A stretch of DNA of 64,000 nucleotides from Flavobacterium sp. 83 (GTDB lineage Bacteria > Bacteroidota > Bacteroidia > Flavobacteriales > Flavobacteriaceae). Under the pieces are notes generated by a model. That model was not told the origin of the DNA. It was given only the letters and a program-made list of their open reading frames with translations, and made no database searches. The stretch spans positions 3,162,001-3,226,000 of the forward strand of contig NZ_JQMS01000001.1 of NCBI RefSeq assembly GCF_000744835.1, in the 5' to 3' direction. The first letter of the stretch is position 1. Each line of letters begins with the position of its first letter. The translations under genes were made by a program, and so were the position numbers. Below, in pieces: positions 26,012 through 34,918 of this stretch.

Positions 26012-26044
26012 GCCAAAATAAAATTATTAAAATTTCATTTTGGC
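26012..26044 (-). terminator. Intrinsic terminator after the GH3-fusion gene
   Basis: GCCAAAAT and ATTTTGGC form the stem base and AAATT/AAATTT extends it, just beyond the stop of the minus-strand gene. Confidence 0.65.
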
Positions 26045-26069
26045 CAATAATTAAATATACTTAAATATT

Positions 26070-29066
26070 TTATTTTATAATTGCATTATAAATTACTTCT
26101 TGAATATCTTCTCTTATATTCCCCTTAGACAATTTATTTTCAGTCGCTAATGGAAAAGTTCTATTAGAAAGAAATACATAAACAATTTTTGTTTCCGGAT
26201 CAGCCCAAGCCATAGTTCCAGTAAAGCCAGTATGACCAAAACTTGTCATGGATGCACAACCACATGTAGGCCCTTCTGTACCTAATTGTGGTTTATCAAA
26301 ACCAACGCCTCTCCTATTTCCTGCAGCACAAAAATAGCACGTATTGAAATCATTAAAGGTTTTCTCTGAAAAATACTGGTGATTTCCGTAATTTCCTTTT
26401 TGAAGATAAAGTTGCATCATTTTAGCAACATCCATAGCATTAGAGAAAATACCTGCATGACCGGAAACTCCACCTTCTAAAGCTGCTGAAAGATCATTTA
26501 CATACCCTTGCAAAATTTGATGACGAAAATAAGTATCTATTTCCGTTGGAGGTATTCTATTTTTATCAAACTTTCTCAATGGGTTAAAAGTAGAATTATT
26601 CATACCCAACGAATTATAAAAATTCTCTTGAATTAAATCATCCAGTTTTTTCCCTGTTGTGTTTTCTAAATAGTCTTTAAGAATCATAAAAGTTAAGTCA
26701 CTGTACTTGTATTCTTTTTTTAATGACAATTTACTTTTGATTATCATTTTCATTATTGTGTCATGAAAATCATTTCTCACAAAAAGACTATCCCCTAATT
26801 GCTTAGAAAACTGTTCCTCAGAAACTTTTCTGAAAAATCTCTCAGAAGGAAATTTAGATCTATCAATTGTAGCTTTATAAAAAGGAATTCCAGCAACAAG
26901 TCCAGCATAATGTGACAATAACTCTTTAAAATGAATGTCTTGCTTATCTGTATTTTTAAAAATTGGAGACATTGAACCCAAAGTGGTTTCTAAGTTAATT
27001 TTTTGCTGATCATATTGTAGCATTACATTAGGTAATGTAGCTAAAATTTTAGTCAGTGAAGCCACATCGTAAATATCCGAATCTTTAACTTTTATAGTTG
27101 AATCATATGTATGATAACCAAATGATTTCTGATAAATAACTTTTCCATTTTTGGCAACAAGAATCTGAATTCCCGGTGTCATTTTAGCACTGATTGCTTT
27201 TTTAGCAAGTACATCAATTTGCGATAAAACCGCAGAATTCATCCCTACATTTTCTGGAGTTGCAAAACCCAATCGATTTACTTTTTCAGTTGTTAAGCCA
27301 TCATTTACTTTAAAACTTGTATTTATAGATACTGGTAATTTACCTTTGGCATCAATAGCCCCAAAAATTAATTCAGCAGAAACTATTTGCGCTATATCAT
27401 TATTTTGATAAGAAACTACTAACCCTTCCACATCATCAAAATTAGTAATTGGCAACAAAGAATACGGTTTTGCAAAAACGTCTAAAATGACATTATTATT
27501 CTTAGCTAAAAAATTGATTTTTGCTAATTCTTCCGAATTTAAATCGCCATTTTTGAAAGCTACATCTGATTTATGAACCCCTATTATTACAGTCGTAAAA
27601 TCTTTTAATTTAACTTGTAAACTATCCAGATTACGATCCGAAAAAACAGTCACATCAGCATATTTCTTTAATGTTGACGCAAAAGAATCATTAGTATCAT
27701 CCCCTATTTTTACATATGCTATTTTTTGGCTTTCTAAATTTTTTATTGGTAAAACTGAAGTTGTATTTTTCAATACCGTAATGGCATTTTCATACAACTC
27801 ATAATTTAGTGCTTCATTTTCAGGAGAATTTAATTCGCTATACAAACCATTGGTTACAATAGGCTTAAAGAAATTTAAACCAGCTTTATATTTAAATTTC
27901 AATATTTTTTTAACCGAAAAAGCCAAACGTTCTTCTGTTATTAAATTAGTAGAATAAGCAAGTTTAAATTTTTCAATTGCTAATGGTACATTTTCGGGAA
28001 ATAATAAAACATCATTTCCTGCCATAAAGGCTTCAAAATTTATTTCACTGGGTATATTATAACTACTGATTCCTTTCATATTCAGAGCATCAGTAAATAT
28101 AAGACCTTTGAAACCCAACTCTTTTTGAAGAATATTGGTTACTACATTATAAGAAATTGATGAGGGAAAATTAGGTCTTGATTCTAAGCTTGGAACATTT
28201 AAATGCCCCACCATTACAGAAGAAAGTCCTTCATGAAACATTTTTTTGTAGGGATAAAATTCTATTTTTTCTAATCTTTCTTTCGAAAAATTTATTGTTG
28301 GTAAACCTTTATGAGAATCAGTTTCAGAATCCCCATGACCCGGAAAATGCTTCCCTGTAGAAAATACGCCTTGACTTTGAACCCCTTTCATTAATGCTAT
28401 AGCCCTTTCAGTCACGTTATATTTATCCTCTCCAAAAGAGCGAAAACCTATAATCGGATTTCTTGGATTAGTGTTAATATCAAGAACTGGGGCGAAGTTA
28501 AATTGGATTCCTAAGCGCTTGCTTTGTTGTCCCATTTGAACACCAACTTTTTCTATTAATTTCATATCTTGGATGGCTCCAAGAGTCATATTCCAAGGAT
28601 AACGATACGTAGAATCGAGTCGCATATTCAATCCCCACTCTGCGTCATTACCAATAAACAAAGGGATTTTTGATTTAGATTGAAAACGATTGGTAAGATT
28701 TGCTTGACGAACCGGTCCTCCTTGAAAGAAAATCAATCCTCCAATTTTGTTTTCCTTTATGAGTTTATCAATTGCGTTAAAGTGAACACTATCCTTATTA
28801 GAGTATGCAGCAACCATAAATAATTGCCCTAATTTTTCATCAAGGCTCATTGCATTGTAAAGACTGTCTACCCATTTATTACCTTCGCTTGATAATTCGA
28901 AAAGTGTAGAAACATTACTAGAATTTTCACTTTCAAGATTCTCAATTTCAGTCGGAATATCAGTTAAAATTATTTTTGGCTTATTAATTTTTGTTCCGAC
29001 ACAACTAGTGGCAACAAAGAAAAATAAGACATAAAAAAAAACAATTTTGATGCCTATTTTTTTCAT
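26070..29066 (-). CDS. GH3 beta-N-acetylglucosaminidase fused to a beta-lactamase-family serine hydrolase, lipoprotein
   Basis: The 998-residue protein has lipoprotein signal MKKIGIKIVFFYVLFFFVATSC. Residues about 65-400 form a GH3 N-terminal domain with the NagZ-type loop KHFPGHGDSETDSHKGLP and nucleophile Asp in FTDALNMKGIS. A GH3 C-terminal-like region follows (about 430-590). The last 400 residues are a class C beta-lactamase/esterase-type domain: SLTK (Ser about 671), YSDL and GHTG. NagZ-like domains remove GlcNAc from muropeptides, and the second domain could act on D-Ala peptides or esters, so peptidoglycan recycling or remodelling is likely. Such fusions occur in Bacteroidota. Confidence 0.92.
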   Translation of the reverse strand: MKKIGIKIVFFYVLFFFVATSCVGTKINKPKIILTDIPTEIENLESENSSNVSTLFELSSEGNKWVDSLYNAMSLDEKLGQLFMVAAYSNKDSVHFNAIDKLIKENKIGGLIFFQGGPVRQANLTNRFQSKSKIPLFIGNDAEWGLNMRLDSTYRYPWNMTLGAIQDMKLIEKVGVQMGQQSKRLGIQFNFAPVLDINTNPRNPIIGFRSFGEDKYNVTERAIALMKGVQSQGVFSTGKHFPGHGDSETDSHKGLPTINFSKERLEKIEFYPYKKMFHEGLSSVMVGHLNVPSLESRPNFPSSISYNVVTNILQKELGFKGLIFTDALNMKGISSYNIPSEINFEAFMAGNDVLLFPENVPLAIEKFKLAYSTNLITEERLAFSVKKILKFKYKAGLNFFKPIVTNGLYSELNSPENEALNYELYENAITVLKNTTSVLPIKNLESQKIAYVKIGDDTNDSFASTLKKYADVTVFSDRNLDSLQVKLKDFTTVIIGVHKSDVAFKNGDLNSEELAKINFLAKNNNVILDVFAKPYSLLPITNFDDVEGLVVSYQNNDIAQIVSAELIFGAIDAKGKLPVSINTSFKVNDGLTTEKVNRLGFATPENVGMNSAVLSQIDVLAKKAISAKMTPGIQILVAKNGKVIYQKSFGYHTYDSTIKVKDSDIYDVASLTKILATLPNVMLQYDQQKINLETTLGSMSPIFKNTDKQDIHFKELLSHYAGLVAGIPFYKATIDRSKFPSERFFRKVSEEQFSKQLGDSLFVRNDFHDTIMKMIIKSKLSLKKEYKYSDLTFMILKDYLENTTGKKLDDLIQENFYNSLGMNNSTFNPLRKFDKNRIPPTEIDTYFRHQILQGYVNDLSAALEGGVSGHAGIFSNAMDVAKMMQLYLQKGNYGNHQYFSEKTFNDFNTCYFCAAGNRRGVGFDKPQLGTEGPTCGCASMTSFGHTGFTGTMAWADPETKIVYVFLSNRTFPLATENKLSKGNIREDIQEVIYNAIIK

Positions 29067-29079
29067 TGAACTATTTTAT

Positions 29080-29562
29080 TTAAAAAAAGCGACTATGCCA
29101 GCTATCGATGGCTGGAACTTCCCAAGACTCATTATATTCTTCTATATTATTAACCAAGTTATTGAAAACAATTGTGTTTTCAGTAACGGCTTTATCTTTA
29201 ACCATTTTCTTAAAATCAATTAAAGGCTTGTGGGCAATATGCTCTCCTAATTTGAAAGTCACATTCATTTTGTCCAACAAATCGACATTGTATTTTTGTT
29301 CTAAACTTTGGATAAACTCTACTGAAGAATCAATAGAACAACCTGTTGCAGCTTGAACATCTTGATTTACGGCAATAATAATAAACCTATTGTATTTTAA
29401 TTGGTAAGATGATTCTAAACTGGTACCATGTGCAGCCCAACTTTCAAGAAAAGATTGCAAGGCAGTTTCAATTTCAGAAAACTCCTCATCCGAAAATTTT
29501 CTATTCGATTGATAAATCCATATTTTGGATTCTTCTGGTAAATTTTCAAATGGAATATACAT
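29080..29562 (-). CDS. Conserved flavobacterial protein of unknown function (often labelled ABC transporter ATPase)
   Basis: The 160-residue soluble protein starts MYIPFENLPEESKIWIYQSNR. Residues LESWAAHGTSLESSYQLKYNRFIIIAVNQ and AATGCSIDSSVEFIQSLEQKYNVDLLDKM look like a compact alpha/beta fold with a conserved Cys in ATGCSID. I recall relatives in Bacteroidota carrying an ABC-ATPase label, but no Walker A, Walker B or LSGGQ motif is present, so that label is unjustified. It lies 13 bp upstream of the GH3-fusion gene on the same strand and may share its transcript. Function unknown. Confidence 0.75.
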   Translation of the reverse strand: MYIPFENLPEESKIWIYQSNRKFSDEEFSEIETALQSFLESWAAHGTSLESSYQLKYNRFIIIAVNQDVQAATGCSIDSSVEFIQSLEQKYNVDLLDKMNVTFKLGEHIAHKPLIDFKKMVKDKAVTENTIVFNNLVNNIEEYNESWEVPAIDSWHSRFF

Positions 29563-29599
29563 ATTATTTTTTTTATAATTAATTGTACTACTATCATGA

Positions 29600-30382
29600 T
29601 TAAAAAACAGTTACAAGACCAAAACCTACTTGCTTTCCATCATAATAAGGTATAAATGTTGATTTTTTATTTGTGTTCTTTTTGGATACTAATAATTTAT
29701 TTATGGCAGGATACAACCAATAGCCTGCTTTTGCACTTAATATCCCAATTCCAGCTCCTGCAACTACATCAGTAAACCAATGACGGTTATTATACATTCT
29801 AAATACTCCCGTCCCTGTAGCAACAACATACCCAGAAATTCCATACCAAATGGAAACATCTTTATATTCTTGATATAATAATTCAGCTCCCATAAACGCT
29901 GTAGCCGTATGCCCTGAAGGAAAAGAGTTAAAACCGGAACCATCAGGTCGTTCCACTTTAGTTATTTTTTTTAAACTATTCACTGTTAATCCCATAATTA
30001 AATAGGAGGTTGCAACAATAATAGTTTTATCTCGAATATTATTTTTTCCTTTAATTCCTAAAGCACTCAAAGCATATACTGAGGCAACAGGGGCATATTG
30101 AGAAAAGTCATCAATTGAAAATTTTCTATCTATATTTTCTTTTACCTCTTCTCTAATTTCAAAATTGAATGCTTCTAATTGATCACTACCAATTCCAATT
30201 ATCCCATACCCAATTAAAGCTACGGGAATAATCAATTGTTTTGCCTTAAACTGTATTTGGTAATTGTTTTTAACTTTTAAAGTATCAATACTAGCAATTG
30301 AATCCTTTTTATCCAAGGTTTGAGCAAATGAAACAAAACTTACAAGTATCATTATGAAAAAAATAGTTTTATTGTAAATCAT
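29600..30382 (-). CDS. PAP2-family phosphatase, secreted or outer-envelope type
   Basis: The 260-residue protein has a cleavable signal (MIYNKTIFFIMILVSFVSFAQ). PAP2 motifs are KKITKVERPDGS, FNSFPSGHTATAFMG, and RMYNNRHWFTDVVAGAGIG with catalytic His. A C-terminal tail (TFIPYYDGKQVGFGLVTVF) ends in Phe and may add a beta strand. It is longer than the PAP2 protein at 25321 and little related outside the motifs, so this is not a recent duplication. The substrate is probably an isoprenoid or lipid phosphate. Confidence 0.88.
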   Translation of the reverse strand: MIYNKTIFFIMILVSFVSFAQTLDKKDSIASIDTLKVKNNYQIQFKAKQLIIPVALIGYGIIGIGSDQLEAFNFEIREEVKENIDRKFSIDDFSQYAPVASVYALSALGIKGKNNIRDKTIIVATSYLIMGLTVNSLKKITKVERPDGSGFNSFPSGHTATAFMGAELLYQEYKDVSIWYGISGYVVATGTGVFRMYNNRHWFTDVVAGAGIGILSAKAGYWLYPAINKLLVSKKNTNKKSTFIPYYDGKQVGFGLVTVF

Positions 30383-30415
30383 AATAAATAAGATGAAAGT
30401 TAAAAGAATATAACC

Positions 30416-31207
30416 CTACAAATCTTGAGCATTTGCAATTAATTCTGCAATGTCCATCACTTTTACATCTGCCTCTTTTTCCTTATTTTTAATACCATCA
30501 GTCATCATAGTATTACAAAAAGGGCAACCCGCAGCAATAATTTCTGGTTTTGTTTCTAATGCATCTTCCGTTCTCTCAATGTTGATTTCTTTATTTCCAG
30601 GTTCAGCATCTTTGAACATTTGCGCACCACCGGCGCCGCAACATAATCCATTAGCTTTAGAACGTTTCATTTCTACTAATTCTGCATCTAATTTAAGAAT
30701 TAAATCTCTTGGTGCCTCATAGACATTATTAGCTCTACCTAAATAACATGGATCATGGAAAGTGATTCGTTTTCCTTTAAATTGCCCTCCTTCAATTGTC
30801 AATCTTCCATCATCTAACAATGATTTTAAGAACTCCGTATGATGTACCACTTCATATTTACCACCTAATTCAGGATATTCATTTTTCAACGTATTAAAAC
30901 AATGCGGACAAGCAGTAACAATTTTTTTAGCTTCATACGCATTAAGAACCTCAATATTCATCATAGCTTGCATTTGAAACAAAAACTCATTACCCGCTCT
31001 TTTAGCTGGATCTCCAGTACAACTTTCTTCTGTACCAAGAACTGCAAAAGATACATTTGCACGATTTAAAATTCGCACAAAAGCTTTTGTTATTTTTTTT
31101 GCTCTATCGTCAAAACTTCCTGCACAACCTACCCAAAATAAAACTTCAGGTTGTTTTCCTTGAGCTAACATTTCAGCCATTGTTGGCACTATTAAACTTT
31201 CTGACAT
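30416..31207 (-). CDS. Cysteine-rich CCG-domain Fe-S protein (HdrB/GlpC/LutA-like)
   Basis: The 263-residue protein has two CCG-type Cys clusters: VTACPHCFNTLKNEYPELGG...FHDPCYLGRANNVYEAP and NGLCCGAGGAQMF...AAGCPFCNTMMTDGI. These bind a non-cubane Fe-S cluster in heterodisulfide reductase B, glycolate and lactate oxidoreductase subunits. The membrane Fe-S gene upstream on the same strand encodes the HdrC/NarI-like partner, so the two probably form one electron-transfer complex. Which donor it serves (fatty-acid oxidation, lactate or quinone) cannot be read here. Confidence 0.88.
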   Translation of the reverse strand: MSESLIVPTMAEMLAQGKQPEVLFWVGCAGSFDDRAKKITKAFVRILNRANVSFAVLGTEESCTGDPAKRAGNEFLFQMQAMMNIEVLNAYEAKKIVTACPHCFNTLKNEYPELGGKYEVVHHTEFLKSLLDDGRLTIEGGQFKGKRITFHDPCYLGRANNVYEAPRDLILKLDAELVEMKRSKANGLCCGAGGAQMFKDAEPGNKEINIERTEDALETKPEIIAAGCPFCNTMMTDGIKNKEKEADVKVMDIAELIANAQDL

Positions 31208-31320
31208 AATATTATATTGATTCGGTTATTCGCTTAAACTTTTATTTGGCTATTAGTTGATTTAATTATTCGCGTATTCAGTAATTTGTTGATTCATTAA
31301 ACAAACAACCAATTAAACAA

Positions 31321-32652
31321 CTATTCATTTTTCCAATTCAAACGATCTTGCTGATTGTATTGCCATGGTGCTCCATTATTTTCTATATTGCTCATCATAG
31401 CATTTATTGGCATTGGTGCGGCACTTTGTTCCATTACTAAATAACGTCTCATATCTATAATAATAGACAAAGGACTTATACTTACCGGACATTCCTCAAC
31501 ACATGCGTTACATGAAGTACATGCCCAAAGTTCTTCAGGTGTAATATAATCGTTTAATAATGATTTATTATCCGGAACAAAAATACCTTTATTAGCATCT
31601 ATATTTCTTCCTACTTCTTCCAGTCGGTCTCTTGTATCCATCATAATTTTTCGAGGAGACAATTTTTTTCCTGTAATATTGGCAGGACATGAAGAGGTAC
31701 AACGACCGCATTCGGTACACGTATAAGCGTTCAATAATTGTACCCAATTTAAATCCAGAACATCGCTTGCTCCAAACTTAATTGGCGCCTCAGTTTCGTT
31801 AACTGGCACAGCAGCAAATGGATCAGCATTAGGATCCATCATCATTTTAACTTCTTTAGTAACAGATTCTAAATTGTCAAATTGACCTTGTGGATTTAAA
31901 TTTGCAAAAAAGGTATTTGGAAAAGCCAATATAATATGCAAATGTTTTGAAAAATAGAGATAGTTCATAAAAATCAAAATCCCGGTAATATGCAACCACC
32001 AAAATATTTCTGTAAGAAGCATTACCAACTCATTTGACATTCCATTAAATAATGGCTCAATAAATTGACTTATGGGAAATGAACCAGCTTTAATAAAATG
32101 AGAGAAACCTCCTGGTATATTTTGCAAATGCAAATCAGAAGCATTCATTAACAAAAATAATGTCATCAAAACAACTTCAAAATACAAAATATAATTGGCA
32201 TCTTTTTTAGGAGAACCATTCAAATCAGTACTTGAAAATCGTTTTAACTTAATTATGTTTCTTCTTATCCAAAAAGCAAAAACAGCAACTAAAACTAAAA
32301 GAGCCAAAATTTCAAATGAAGCAATCAATACATCATAAGCACTTCCTAAAAAAGCAAAAATTCGATGAGTACCAAAAAGACCATCAATAATAATTTCCAA
32401 CAACTCAATATTGATAATTATAAATCCTAAGTAAACGACAATATGAAGAGACCCCGCAATAGGTCTTTTTACCATTTTAGATTGTCCTAGAGCTATCATA
32501 GCCATGTTTTTCCAACGCTGCTTAGCATTGTCTTTACGGTCTATTGTTCCTCCAAGATTAATATTTCTAATGATTTTTTTTACATTGCTATAAAAATAAC
32601 CAAAACCAATCCCTAATAATATAGCAAATAATATATTGTCTAAATAGTCCAT
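31321..32652 (-). CDS. Membrane Fe-S oxidoreductase, NarI-like plus 2x[4Fe-4S] (HdrC-like)
   Basis: The 443-residue protein has about five or six membrane helices in the first 290 residues. His-containing segments there (GSLHIVVYLGFIII, HFIKAG, WLHITGILIF) could bind heme b. A ferredoxin-like domain follows with CTECGRCTSSCPANITGK and CTSCNACVEECPVSI. It should pass electrons between the quinone pool and the CCG protein encoded next. The MlaD-like gene ends only 4 bp upstream, suggesting one operon from the amidase to the CCG protein, a gene order I regard as common in Bacteroidota. Confidence 0.9.
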   Translation of the reverse strand: MDYLDNILFAILLGIGFGYFYSNVKKIIRNINLGGTIDRKDNAKQRWKNMAMIALGQSKMVKRPIAGSLHIVVYLGFIIINIELLEIIIDGLFGTHRIFAFLGSAYDVLIASFEILALLVLVAVFAFWIRRNIIKLKRFSSTDLNGSPKKDANYILYFEVVLMTLFLLMNASDLHLQNIPGGFSHFIKAGSFPISQFIEPLFNGMSNELVMLLTEIFWWLHITGILIFMNYLYFSKHLHIILAFPNTFFANLNPQGQFDNLESVTKEVKMMMDPNADPFAAVPVNETEAPIKFGASDVLDLNWVQLLNAYTCTECGRCTSSCPANITGKKLSPRKIMMDTRDRLEEVGRNIDANKGIFVPDNKSLLNDYITPEELWACTSCNACVEECPVSISPLSIIIDMRRYLVMEQSAAPMPINAMMSNIENNGAPWQYNQQDRLNWKNE

Positions 32653-32656
32653 ATAA

Positions 32657-33622
32657 CTAGTTTTTCGATTTAGTTATCGTATCGTTTTTTGGAGCAACAT
32701 AAGGTTTATTTTTTTTTCCAAACAAAGAAATATTAACATATCTAGTAGGAGAAAGTCTTACATCCTGAAGTAATAATTCTAATTCTTTTGTTGTTGCTTT
32801 AATATTTTCGTAGAAGGCATCATCATTTAATAATTTTCCCATAGAACCTTTTCCCGATTGTAAATCAGTCATAATAACATCAACTTTGGCTAACGTTTTA
32901 TTCAAGTTTTTAACGGTTTTTCCAAGATCAGCTTTATTCAACGAATCCGATATTTTAGAAAAATTACCAGATATTTTATTAAAGTTAGTTACTGCGCCTT
33001 TTATTTGAACTTTATTATCGTCTAATAGAGCATTAACACCTATTGTCGCTTTATGAAATTGCTCCATGGTTTTACTTAACTCAGCCAAACTAACCTTTAA
33101 ATTTTCTTGTCCGTTTTTATCTAAAACATTATTAATTCCTGATATTAATTTATCAGTGTTAACCATTATTTTTTCTAACTTTTCCTGAAGAGGAGCTAAT
33201 TTATCAGCCACTTTATCTGTAAGCCCTAATTTAGTTTCTCCCTGCAATTTTTGACCATCAACCGCTAGTGTTTTATCACTAAAATTAGGATAAATAGCAA
33301 TTTGCTTTCCTCCAATGAATCCAGGTTCATATAAAGCAGCGGTACTAGATTTAGAAATTGGAAAATCAGTTTTCATTTGCAATTCAACTAATAATTTTCC
33401 TGTGCTTACATTTAATGTAATTCCATTTACTTTTCCTACAATCAAGCCATTTAGAGTTACAGGAGATGATGTAGCTAATCCTTCAACATTATCATATTCT
33501 ACATAAAATGTTTTATAATTTGTAAAAAGGTCTCTTCCTTTTAAAAAACTATAGCCCCAAATGAATAATAAAATTGATGCAATGACTAATATGGCAGTTT
33601 TAATTTCTCTAGTTATTTTCAA
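32657..33622 (-). CDS. MlaD/MCE-domain lipid transport protein
   Basis: The 321-residue protein has one N-terminal membrane helix (TAILVIASILLFIWGYSFL). An MCE domain at about 38-115 reads YVEYDNVEGLATSSPVTLNGLIVGKV, then PISKSSTAALYEPGFIGGKQIAIYP. A long helical periplasmic tail (about 130-300, with LKVSLAELSKTMEQF and LGKTVKNLNKTLAKVDVIM) follows. MCE proteins bridge inner and outer membranes for phospholipid transport with MlaE/MlaF. Those permease and ATPase genes are not adjacent here. It lies between the amidase gene (46 bp) and the Fe-S membrane protein gene (4 bp). Confidence 0.9.
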   Translation of the reverse strand: MKITREIKTAILVIASILLFIWGYSFLKGRDLFTNYKTFYVEYDNVEGLATSSPVTLNGLIVGKVNGITLNVSTGKLLVELQMKTDFPISKSSTAALYEPGFIGGKQIAIYPNFSDKTLAVDGQKLQGETKLGLTDKVADKLAPLQEKLEKIMVNTDKLISGINNVLDKNGQENLKVSLAELSKTMEQFHKATIGVNALLDDNKVQIKGAVTNFNKISGNFSKISDSLNKADLGKTVKNLNKTLAKVDVIMTDLQSGKGSMGKLLNDDAFYENIKATTKELELLLQDVRLSPTRYVNISLFGKKNKPYVAPKNDTITKSKN

Positions 33623-33668
33623 AATTTTTTTTTTGCAAAATTAATATAAAATATCCAACTTGTTATTA

Positions 33669-34835
33669 TTATTTAAGTGCTTCTTGAACACTAATTTTTT
33701 CACCATTTTTAAATGCAATTAAAAAAGCAGAATTATACCCTTTATCTTTTGCTTCCTGTAATTGTCTTTTTGCTTCATCATAATCTGAAGTCTCGCCATA
33801 CATGTATTTATAAACTCTATTGTCATATGAAATAGAGATGTTTTTTAGCCCTTTGAAATTTTTAGGGGCTAACTCCACTTTTTTTACACTTGCCGAAAGT
33901 TGTACTTTAAATAAAGGCTGAGAATCACCCGCACTTTTTATTGTTTTTTTGAGTTCAGATGAATTTAAATTTACTTTTGATTTTACAGGAGATGAAGTAT
34001 CTTTTATTGGTTTGTCAAAAATTTTCTGAGATGGTTTTACATCAATAATTTCAGTTTCACCATTTCCATAATAATCACTTTTATAACTTACAATAGCCTC
34101 AGCAATAGCTTTCGCAATTTCATTTTGTCCATCTTCAGAGTCTAAACGATTTCCTTCCGTAAAATTAGAAATAAAACCCATTTCAATTAAAACTCTGGGC
34201 ATATATGCTTTATGCAGCACCATATATGGGGCTTGTTTAACTCCTCCGCCTCTTATTTTTTTACCCAATAATTCAAATGCATCTTCAACTTTGCTTGCCA
34301 ATGAAATACTATTATCTAAATATTCCTCTTGCATCAAGGTCATACCTATCATTGTTTCAGGAGAATTAGGATCAAATCCCTCATATTTTTGTTTATAATC
34401 TTTCTCTAAAGTTATAACGGAGTTCTCTTTTTTTGCCGCTTCTAAGTTTGAAGCAACTTTTGTCATACCCATTACATAAGTTTCAGTCCCAAATCCTTCC
34501 GTATTTCTATTTGCATTACAATGTATCGATACAAAAATATTAGCATCAGCTCTATTCGCAATATTAGCCCTTTCTACTAAATCTATAAAAACATCCGTTT
34601 TTCGTGTATAGATTACATCCATTTTAGGCATGGATTCTAAAATTTTACCTACTTTTAGTACTACTGCAAGTGCAATGTTTTTCTCTACGTGTCCATTGTA
34701 AACGGCCCCAAAATCATGAGCTCCATGACCTGCATCCAATGTTACTTTAAAAATATTTGATTGCGCATAAATACTAAATGAACCAACTGTAAAAAGAAGG
34801 GTAAATAATATTTTAATTTTATATGAAATATGCAT
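33669..34835 (-). CDS. N-acetylmuramoyl-L-alanine amidase (Amidase_3) with SPOR-like tail
   Basis: The 388-residue secreted protein has signal peptide MHISYKIKILFTLLFTVGSFSIYAQ. An Amidase_3 domain at about 28-240 has zinc ligands in TLDAGHGAHDFGAVYNGHVEKN (His and Glu), IFVSIHCNANRN (His), and catalytic Glu in PRVLIEMGFISN. After a low-complexity linker, residues 305-385 (LFKVQLSASVKKVEL, YKYMYGETSDYDEAKRQLQEAKDKGYNSAFLIAF) resemble a SPOR domain that binds denuded septal glycan. It should cleave peptides from peptidoglycan during cell separation. It is divergent from the LptD-like gene, with an 80-bp shared promoter region. Confidence 0.92.
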   Translation of the reverse strand: MHISYKIKILFTLLFTVGSFSIYAQSNIFKVTLDAGHGAHDFGAVYNGHVEKNIALAVVLKVGKILESMPKMDVIYTRKTDVFIDLVERANIANRADANIFVSIHCNANRNTEGFGTETYVMGMTKVASNLEAAKKENSVITLEKDYKQKYEGFDPNSPETMIGMTLMQEEYLDNSISLASKVEDAFELLGKKIRGGGVKQAPYMVLHKAYMPRVLIEMGFISNFTEGNRLDSEDGQNEIAKAIAEAIVSYKSDYYGNGETEIIDVKPSQKIFDKPIKDTSSPVKSKVNLNSSELKKTIKSAGDSQPLFKVQLSASVKKVELAPKNFKGLKNISISYDNRVYKYMYGETSDYDEAKRQLQEAKDKGYNSAFLIAFKNGEKISVQEALK

Positions 34836-34890
34836 AAATTTAAAAGTTAATTTTAATTAAAACACTACGGTTATAAATTCTTTATTTGAT

Positions 34891-34898
34891 TATTTTTG
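34891..34898 (+). promoter_or_regulatory. -7 promoter box (TATTTTTG) upstream of the LptD-like gene
   Basis: TATTTTTG fits TAnnTTTG. A second match, TAAGTTTG at 34914-34921, overlaps the first possible TTG start codon. Which is used affects the choice of start. Confidence 0.5.
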
Positions 34899-34918
34899 AC
34901 AAAAAATAATATGTAAGT

